A stretch of 64,000 bases of DNA, taken from the NCBI GenBank assembly GCA_029582165.1, contig CM055871.1, positions 29,620,802-29,684,801 on the forward strand, read 5' to 3'. Under the pieces are notes generated by a model, which had not been told where the DNA came from, searched no databases, and worked only from the letters and a program-made list of their open reading frames with translations. The stretch's first letter is position 1; every line of letters begins with the position of its first letter. The DNA comes from Portulaca oleracea (lineage: Eukaryota; Streptophyta; Magnoliopsida; Caryophyllales; Portulacaceae). This document shows positions 56,584-64,000 of this stretch, one piece after another. A program made the translations under genes and the position numbers.

Positions 56584-59260
56584 GGCCCTGTTCTTTTGTG
56601 CGACAAATTGGATGTCGTAAATGATATGGTATGATAATATTGAGGAAAATGTAGTATGATTTTTTTTTGCCACGCCGACAGAAAATAACAAAACAGTCAA
56701 AATAAAAAGAAAACATCAAAATAACAATCATGAAGAAGGTGGAAGACCCCTTCGGCGTCTTCCTCGTTGCCCGAAGCTATTCCAACAGGCTTGTTTCGCC
56801 TAACCATGTGTCCTTGTAACCATTCGACGGTCCACTTTCCTTACTTGACCTGCCTGGAAACGCTCACAGAGAACCACACAGACTCAAGCAAGCCCCCTAC
56901 ATTCCACCGGCGCCATATTTGGAAACTGCAGATAATCAATTGCCAACCTACAATTCGTAAGAATAACAACTCCACTAAACCTTCAACACTCCGCCTGATA
57001 GAGCGCAAGGTCAATTGCATATAATTCAATTTGCGCTACCGATTTCGCCCAATTCCGCTCGGCTCCCCACCCTCCAATAGACACTTCATCACATAACACC
57101 CATGCAGCTGCAACCCTCCCATTAGACACATCCCTCTCCCCATCCACTAAAAACATAAAATTTGATGGTAATGACTCCTAATCTCCCCACGCAAACTCCG
57201 CACCTTCAACCTCACAGTTGTCAGCTCCTTCTCCGCCTAGCCTAGTACTTGCTTTCCTAGAAACCCAGCGAACCTCCTCATCCAAAGCGTATTTCAAAAA
57301 CCTCTCCAACAACCATCTGGACGCCTTCTCTCCTCCTATACAAACAACGCATCTAGCTTTCCATATTACCCATAAGACGACCACAGAACTCCTGAGCCTA
57401 CTCGAATCCCTGGAATCCTCCTTTGTCAGGAAAAAGACCCAGCCTTTTAACCATTCAAACCATTTCACATAATGATTTGCAAAGGAATTTATACCCAGCA
57501 CCGACCCTTGCCACATCCTCCTTGCCAGCTGACATTGACGAAATAAATGATCCACCGTCTCCGGTTCCGGCTTACATGAGCATAAGGCATCTCCTAAGAT
57601 TCCCCGCTTTATCCTATTTTCACTTGTTGGTAAAGCATCCCAAGCACTTTTTCAAATGAGCACTTTCCATTTTGGTGGCAAATCAGCATGCCCCATCTTC
57701 TTCCAGTACCTTGAATCAGACGCAGATGGCATCTCCACACCCACGTCAAGCTGCAAAAAACACAAGTACCCCTCCTTAACCCTATAGTTTGATGAGAACT
57801 TACCTGGCCAAACCAACTTATCCTCCAGAGTCGGTTGAGGCGGAAACAATTTCACAATAGCCGGCAAGTCCTGTTAGAAAAATAATGCCTGAGAACATCC
57901 TTATCCCACATGCATTTACCCTCAACATTCTTTATCAAGGACAGCACCTTCCTATCATCCAAGTCCTCTTGAGAGATATTATTCCTCAATTCCAGGTTAT
58001 TCCCTGGAAGGCTGGAACCCACCTTTTATCGGTAATACTAATCCTCATCCCATTCTCAATACTCCAGCCGAATTTATGCCTACTTTGTGCCACAACTTGA
58101 GACATTCCCCTCCACGCAGGTGATGACCTAGAGGGAACTTTATAATCCGCAGAGTTCTCAGTTGGCGAAGCACAACCATACTTAGCCCTCCACAATTTTG
58201 CAATCAATAAGTCAGGTCTATTGTAAATTCTCCAGGCTTGTTTAAGTAACAAAGCCTTATTTAAACACCCCACATGTCTGACTCCTAACCCTCCTCCTTT
58301 CGGCATAAAAACTACTCCTTGATTCCGCCAATGAACACACCTCGACCCATCCGTTTTCCCCTAAAAAAAATTAAGCACAATTGATTTCACTTTATCAACA
58401 ACGAATGAGATAAACACTGAAAATATGTTGATGTAGAGAAACAAGCACTGCATTTATGAGCACTAACCTTCCTACAAGAGATAGGAACTTAGCCCACCAT
58501 GAATCCAAGCGTCTCTGGACATCCTCCACCATAAACCTGAAGAAATCAGTCCTCCTTTTTGGAGTCAACATAATCACCCTAAATATGTTTGGAAATATCC
58601 CCCTTTCTGGGTACACAAAAATAACCTTCATCCCTTCCTTGTCTTCCTCCGAAGCTCCCTTAGAGAAACATACCGACGTCTTCCTCCGACACATAGTTGT
58701 ACTTATCAATGGCGTTTTTCAAAGCCAGGCAGGAGGATGCCTCCAACTCCGTAAAGAACATTGAATCATCTGCAAAAAAAATGTGGGTAACTTGCGGGGC
58801 TCCTCTAGCCACCATAACACCCTTAATCTTTCCCACGTCGACATCTTGTTGAATGACTGTTGATAACGCTTCCATGCAAAGAATAAACAGATAAGGAGAC
58901 AAGGGGTCACCCTGTGATAACCCTGCAGTAGGAATAATATACTGAGAAGCTGACCCATATACAAGAACTGAGTACCTGACCGTTGTAATACATCTCATAA
59001 TCAATTGACCCATTTATCTGGAAACTGCATATGGTATAGTAAGATATGATAAAATTTATGGTAAAAATTGTTAATGTGATAGATGAAAAGAGAGAATGTG
59101 AAAAGTAGAGGAGAAAAGTGAGGAGAGAGAAAAGTAAAAAGAGAGAAAATAATTATTGTTGTGTTAAAGTGTGGAATGGTATGGTACAGTATGGAATGAT
59201 TATGGTAATTGTAGAAAAATGTGGCAGGTACAGTGTGCAATGTCACAAAAGAACAGGGCC
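56584..59260. mobile_element. Tourist MITE (TSD TTA) split by a LINE
   Basis: The left end GGCCCTGTTCTTTTGTGCGACA at 56584 pairs with the right end TGTCACAAAAGAACAGGGCC at 59260. TTA flanks both sides (56581-56583 and 59261-59263). MITE sequence resumes at about 59020 with ATGGTATAGTAAGATATG. Its interior (GTGAGGAGAGAGAAAAGT, GGAATGGTATGGTACAGTATGG) resembles the fragment at 61321-61525. Confidence 0.8.
56660..59019 (-). mobile_element. 5'-truncated L1-type LINE, decayed
   Basis: It reads on the minus strand. The right end starts within reverse transcriptase (GLSQGDPLSPYLFILCMEAL, then FFADDS). RT C-terminal pieces (RLDSWWAKFLSLVGRLVLIN; KALLLKQAWRIYNRPDLLIA), a zinc-finger RVT region (YWKKMGHADLPPKWKVL, HLFRQCQLARRMW) and an RNase H-like end (AAAWVLCDE, ELYAIDLALYQ) follow. 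The T9 run at 56660 is the poly(A) tail. Target copies GGAAAATGTAGTATG (left) and GGAAACTGCATATGG (right) flank it. Many frame breaks are present. Confidence 0.82.
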
Positions 59261-59404
59261 TTAATAAGTAAAATATAATATTTTTATATCATGGTAAGAG
59301 ATGTGTCTTATCCAAAGACCCATATCATTTTTAATTTATACTATCCGCAACTCTCTTCTATTAACCGTAGTACAATGACTTAAGACCAACTCTCTTCTAT
59401 TAAC

Positions 59405-60165
59405 CGTTACATTGGGCTCATTGTTAACATGGCATAGAGTGATGGGCAGAGTAATGTTGTACAGGATATTCCAGTATAGTGAGAATGTGAGCAAATTTAC
59501 GAAAAAGACGTTAAGTTGTTTATGAGATGATTTTAAATTTTAAATGGTGAGTTGCTTATGCACTTCTTTAATTATATTTTTTTTCTCTTTCCTCTTGCTT
59601 CACCTCACTTCTTTATCAATGTAATCAAATTAATTAATTATATTTTTGTGGCTCACACACTCACTACTAAAAATATGTGTATTACCAATTACTTTTTTCC
59701 AACTAATTTAAAATGCTTGGAAAAACCAACCATGTTAACAACCATTTAATATTCCAACTATTTTTCAAAAAATTTAGTGGGAAAAATGGTTGGAAATTCC
59801 AACCAATTTTGTCAAAACGGTTGGAAAATTTTCCTACCACCATTTTTCCTACTATTTGAAAATGGTTGGAAAAATAGTTGGATTACTAACCATTTTCCCA
59901 ACCAATTTCAATTAGTAGGAAAAAGGATGGTAGGAAAAATTTCCAACCAATTTTAGCAAAATTGGTTGGAACTTCCAACCATTTTTCCCACTAATTTTTT
60001 TGAAAAATAGTTGGAATACCAAATGGTTGCTAACATTGTTGGTTTTTCCAACCATTTTAAATTGGTTGGAAAAAAATGGTTGGTAATACACAAATTTTTA
60101 GTAGTGACTATTTTTAATTAATGAGTCAAATGCTATATTGTTAATAAAAATTTCATTTATTTTTT
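59405..60165. mobile_element. old M1-family MITE copy, itself interrupted
   Basis: Sequence at 59410-59500 (ACATGGCATAGAG...TGTTGTACAGGATATTCCAGTATAGTGAGAA) and at 59565-59650 (TTTAATTATATTTTTTTTCTC; CAAATTAATTAATTATATTTTTGTGG) follows the M1 consensus of 8093-8494 with many changes. It continues after the CACTA MITE with TTAATTAATGAGTCAAATGC at 60114. Confidence 0.5.
59662..60106. mobile_element. 445-bp CACTA-type palindromic MITE, TSD ACT
   Basis: Perfect ends CACTACTAAAAA and TTTTTAGTAGTG are flanked by ACT at 59659-59661 and 60107-60109; CACTA elements make 3-bp duplications. The whole element is a long palindrome of CCAACCAATTTT/AAAATTGGTTGG blocks, able to fold end to end. The terminus matches that of the CACTA transposon at 44018. 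Confidence 0.88.
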
Positions 60166-60476
60166 GAAGAATATTTATTATTTATTATTTTTATATTAAA
60201 CATTTGGGTAAACATCATTTTCTTTTTTTTTTTCATTTATTTGTTAATTTTATAAAGTCAGATTTTTTCAATTTAAAATTTTTTTATTTCACATTTATAA
60301 GAAGGTCCCTACAATTTTGATTAATTATTTGAAGTTCCCTATGTATTTTTTTAATTATTTAATCACAATAATGATGTAGCAAATACTTTTTTTTTAAAAA
60401 AAAAGTAATAACATACATATGTGAATGACATGCCATACATTAACCATCAATCTTATCTGAACAACACTTTTTATCT

Positions 60477-60623
<147 letters not shown>

Positions 60624-60699
60624 TGTGTATGTAAGAGAGATAAAGAGAGATGATAGAGAGAGTGATGTGTGTGCGAGAGAGAGCGAGAGATGGATGTTT

Positions 60700-61320
60700 G
60701 TGTTATCATTTAATTAGGGTTAATGGTAATATGATCATTTTCTATTTTACGTATGTTATAATTTAATTAAACTCTTCCTTACACTCTAAACTGAGGTGTA
60801 AGACAAATAAGAGTTAGAGAGGGTAAAGGGGGATAAATATCCTTCCCTCTTTACTCTCTCTCACCCTCTCTCATTCCCTTCCCAAACAGGTGTAAGAAGT
60901 GGTAAACACCCTCCTTAAACCCCCCTCCCCCCACCCAAACAGACCATAAGATTTATATTCTATTAACTACTCTGCTTAAATCTAGGGAACTACTTCTAAA
61001 ATCTCAGCTCATCGAGCAATTTAAGAGATTTGGCTAGACTAACATAAGTACATAACATACTACGGTCGCTACTCAAATGATACGTGAATGAAAGTATAAA
61101 CCATCCCCTGGATGTATGATCTCGTTGCTAGCATAAATAAATCAGTGGAAAAGTTTTGGAATTTTAGGTAATACAAACCTAGCCAGAGTTAGCTAGGAAC
61201 TAATGGTACGCTAGGCAATAATGCTCAGAGGCCCTGATGGAAAAAAAAAAAAAAACAATAACAACAACAATAATAATAATAATAATAATAATAATCATCA
61301 TCATTAATCCTGTTAGTTAT
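60700..61320. other. intergenic DNA with (AAT)n tract
   Basis: No gene was seen. A short (AAT)n run lies at about 61265-61295. The stretch 60770-60950 is rich in ACCCTCTCTCATTCCC-like words and may be a repeat end. Confidence 0.35.
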
Positions 61321-61525
61321 TCTACGGTTGGTAAAATATGGTCATGGAATGGTATGGTAAAAATGTAAATAGTGTGATATGATGTGCTACAATATGGTAA
61401 GTTGTGATAAAATTTATGGTAAAAATTATTAGTGTGGCAGGTGAAGAGAGAGAAAAGTGAGGAGAAAGATCGAAAATTATAGTAGTGGTAAAGTATAGTA
61501 TGGTACCGTAATATGTGATGGTTTG
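61321..61525. repeat. Tourist-family fragment next to the copia LTR
   Basis: GGTAAAATATGGTCATGG, GATAAAATTTATGGTAAAAATTATTAGTGTGGCAGG and GAGAGAGAAAAGTGAGGAG match the interior of the Tourist element ending at 59260. It stops at the copia LTR start (61526), so the copia probably inserted into it. The other half would lie beyond the window. Confidence 0.55.
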
Positions 61526-61740
61526 TGTTAGAATACTTTACTTATTTTAGTTTTCCAGGTTTCTTGTTTTTCTTTTTCTTATTTTTCCTTTAGGTTTAGT
61601 TTGGCTCCTGTTGTATCCTTCCTTATATATTCCTTCTGTTCTGTTTTTATTTTGCATCGAATATCACAGTACAACGCTTGCATAGTTCTATCCCATTGCC
61701 TTTCTATCTTTTCCAGCTGCTGAAATTACCATTGTTTACA
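61526..61740 (+). repeat. 5' LTR of the copia element
   Basis: 215 bp with TG...CA ends, directly followed by the tRNA-Met primer site. The partner LTR is outside the window. Confidence 0.75.
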
Positions 61741-61837
61741 TGGTATCAGAGCTTGGGTTCTTCTTCTTCCCTTAGCTTTTCTCCATTCTTTGCCCTAGCT
61801 TTTCCTCCATTAAACTATCATATACCAAAAGCCAATA

Positions 61838-62854
61838 ATGTCAGAAAATCTCAACACAGAGACGCCCGAGACACCAATTCCTTCTCCAAAGCCTCTCAGT
61901 CGAATACCAATTATCGATCCATGTGACCCATTATATATTCACCCTTCAGACCAACCTGGGCTTTCGCTTGTCGCCGAGCAGTTTAATGGTGAGGATTTCG
62001 ACACATGGAAGAGATCGGCAACCATTGCTTTGTCTGCGAAGTACAAAATAGCGTTCGTTGATGGAACTCTCCCAAATCCAGGAATCGATTCACCTCTCTT
62101 CCCTTATTGGCAAAGAGGGAATGACATGGTTCTTTCTTGGATTCTCAATTCTTTGGCAAAGAACATCAGAGACAGCGTTTTATACTCAACGTTGGCTCGA
62201 GATCTATGGCTGGAATTGTCAGAAAGATTTGGGCAAGCTAACAAAGCCAAGCTTTATTCTGTGCAACAAGAAGTGTCCAAGTTATCTCAAGAATCCTTGG
62301 ACATTGCTAGCTATTACACAAAGGCCAAGAAGCTTTGGGATGAAGTGGGATCTGTCACGAACTTTCCCAAATGCATTTGTGGTAAGTGTACCTGTGACCC
62401 TAGAATAAACAGACAAATTGACATTCATTTCGAGGAGATGAAATTGCTACAATTCCTTATGGGTCTCAACAGTAGTTACACTGCAATTCGGGGCAACATT
62501 TTGATGATGTCACCCCTTCCATCTTTAAGCCAAGTTTATTCAATTCTAAGCCAAGAAGAAAGGCAAAGACAGGTTCATGACAATGGCCAACTCCTGTCTG
62601 AATCTGCTGCATTTTTCACTTCAAGAAACGCCCAAAATGGAGCTCTAGGATCAGCAAAAGATCAACGAAAGAATGAGTCCAAGAAGGCCTTGTTTTGTGA
62701 TTATTGTAAAAAGAATGGCCACACCATTGATCGATGCTATAAATTGCATGGATTCCCACCTAACCATCCAAGGTACCAAGGAAGACAACAGAAACAACAG
62801 AGCTATCCTAGAAAGATGGCCAATGCTGCCTGGAATGAACCCGAAGATACATAA
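61838..62854 (+). CDS. copia gag (338 aa)
   Basis: This is the nucleocapsid-like polyprotein start of the retrotransposon. It shows IIDPCDPLYIHPSDQPG, GEDFDTWKRS, the UBN2/gag-type core (WILNSLAKNIRDSVLY, LWLELSERFGQANKAKLY) and a zinc knuckle CDYCKKNGHTIDRC. It ends at a TAA (62852-62854) after NEPEDT. The same frame continues open afterwards, so in an active copy gag and pol would probably be one frame. Confidence 0.85.
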   Translation: MSENLNTETPETPIPSPKPLSRIPIIDPCDPLYIHPSDQPGLSLVAEQFNGEDFDTWKRSATIALSAKYKIAFVDGTLPNPGIDSPLFPYWQRGNDMVLSWILNSLAKNIRDSVLYSTLARDLWLELSERFGQANKAKLYSVQQEVSKLSQESLDIASYYTKAKKLWDEVGSVTNFPKCICGKCTCDPRINRQIDIHFEEMKLLQFLMGLNSSYTAIRGNILMMSPLPSLSQVYSILSQEERQRQVHDNGQLLSESAAFFTSRNAQNGALGSAKDQRKNESKKALFCDYCKKNGHTIDRCYKLHGFPPNHPRYQGRQQKQQSYPRKMANAAWNEPEDT

Positions 62855-64000
62855 CCAAGCACATCAGCATCGGATAAGACAGGTCCTCAGGGAAATACTA
62901 CACAACCTACTTTCAATCTGAACCCAGAACAAGCGAGACAACTTATACAACAACTTATGAGCAGTATCAATGAGCAGAACAATGGAAAGGCAGTCAATGA
63001 CACAATGTCTGGTAACATTCCCTCATCTTCTTTACATTACCTATCCAATGCTGTTAGCTGTTCATGTGCAATTATTGAAGATAGCTGGGTCCTGGACTTT
63101 GGAGCCAGTGACCATATGTGCAGTAATAAGGAAATGCTAAATCATGTGACTGACCTTAAAATACCCATTGACATAACCATGCCTAATGGGAATAAAATTA
63201 AAGTAACCAAACAAGGCCAGTTGATCATATCAGAACATTTAGTCTTAAAGAATGTGCTATATGTCCCACAATTCAGGTTTAATTTGATCTCAGTTAAGAA
63301 ATTGTGTTAAGATTTACGTTGTCAGATAACTTTCACTGAAACACAATGTATCTTGCAGGGCCTTCTTGTGAAGAGGCCTTTGGTTCTTGGTAGAGAGGAA
63401 TATGGTCTTTATTTCTTGGATAAGAAACTGATTCATGAAGCTGGGAGGAATACAGATATTGAATCAAATGCCCTAGTTTCTGTTAGCGATAGTGTCTGGC
63501 ATCAAAGACTAGGACATATGTCTTTTGGTAGAATGAAATTAATACCTAATGTTGTTCCACATGATTGCGAAAACCACAAACTTTTTGATTGTAATGTTTG
63601 CCCTAGAGCTAAACAGCACTGCTTACCTTTTCATTCCAGTACTATATCTACTGTTATGCCTTTTGAGTTAATTCATGTGGATACTTGGGGACCTTTCCAA
63701 GTCCCCACTCACTCAGGACATAGATATTTCTTAACCATAGTCGATGATTTTACCAGAACTACTTGGACCTACCTAATGATCACCAACGATGAAACCTTAG
63801 GCATAATCCAATCTTTTGTCACTATGGCAAAGACACAGTTTGATTACAATGTTAAACGAATAAGATCAGACAATGCCCTGGAAATTGGAAAGAACAAAGT
63901 TGCAGTTGCTTATTTTTGTAGTCTTGGTATATTACATGAAACCAGTTGCACACAGAGACCTCAACAAAATGGAATAGTTGAGAGAAAGCATAAACACATT
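62855..64000 (+). pseudogene. copia pol: protease and integrase portion
   Basis: In the same frame as gag: protease-like WVLDFGASDHM (family norm D-S-G at the active site, here D-F-G), then LYVPQFRFNLISVKKL and a TAA at 63308-63310. Next comes the pre-integrase domain WHQRLGHMSFGRM with CNVCPRAKQ. The integrase core has IHVDTWGPF, IRSDNALEI and QQNGIVERKH, keeping Asp, Asp and Glu. The window ends inside integrase. Confidence 0.82.

Larger units (their letters stand above)
61526..64000 (+). mobile_element. Ty1/copia retrotransposon, 5' part (runs off the window)
   Basis: The 5' LTR 61526-61740 starts TGTTAGAATAC and ends GTTTACA, with a TATA-like CTTATATATTCC. The primer site TGGTATCAGAGC follows directly at 61741. 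Gag begins at 61838, and protease and integrase follow in one long frame with two stops. The gag-protease-integrase order identifies copia. RT, RNase H and the 3' LTR lie outside. Confidence 0.88.

Overview
This window is nuclear DNA of a flowering plant, most likely a eudicot. Supporting signs are AT-rich intergenic DNA, GT-AG introns, cytosolic-type plant HSP70 genes sharing one intron position, a plant-type mitochondrial ADP,ATP carrier with a 5'UTR intron, a nuclear tRNA-Leu(CAA), and plant transposon families (Tourist/Harbinger, Stowaway, hAT, CACTA, Ty1/copia, Ty3/gypsy, LINE, SINE). The species cannot be fixed from sequence alone. No bacterial-type feature, CRISPR array or operon is present.

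Layout. About 0.3-3.9 kb is AT-rich repeat DNA with a 540-bp inverted-repeat element. About 3.9-30.3 kb holds four HSP70 genes on alternating strands, here called A (-), B (+), C (-) and D (+). All four share an intron that splits the Asp codon before KRLIGR, and all end in IELD or VELD instead of EEVD. A, C and D are open end to end; B has a one-base frameshift at the linker between its ATPase and substrate domains. Introns range from 74 bp (A) to about 2.3 kb (B and C), and the long ones carry MITEs. About 30.8-35.8 kb holds a LINE fragment, a C2-domain gene with a repeated His-rich and Pro-rich tail, and an 8-bp-TSD hAT MITE.

About 35.8-43 kb is a full-length but decayed Ty3/gypsy element on the minus strand, inserted inside a Tourist-like MITE. 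About 43-47.5 kb holds a foldback element and a truncated CACTA transposon, itself interrupted by a 906-bp MITE. A tRNA-Leu gene lies at 47.76 kb. At 48.76-50.52 kb is a 1.76-kb LTR retrotransposon with a perfect 5-bp TSD. Its interior carries what looks like a captured piece of a cellular membrane-protein gene plus a scrap of copia gag. About 53.3-56.5 kb is an ADP,ATP carrier gene broken by a single TGA codon.

About 56.6-60.2 kb is nested transposons: a 5'-truncated LINE inside a Tourist MITE, and a CACTA-type MITE inside an older MITE. After a (GA)71 tract, a Ty1/copia element starts at 61.5 kb and runs off the window within its integrase. The host genes (HSP70s, C2 protein, carrier, tRNA) form no obvious joint pathway. 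The notable biology is the local HSP70 expansion with altered tails, and the transposon turnover around it, including gene capture.
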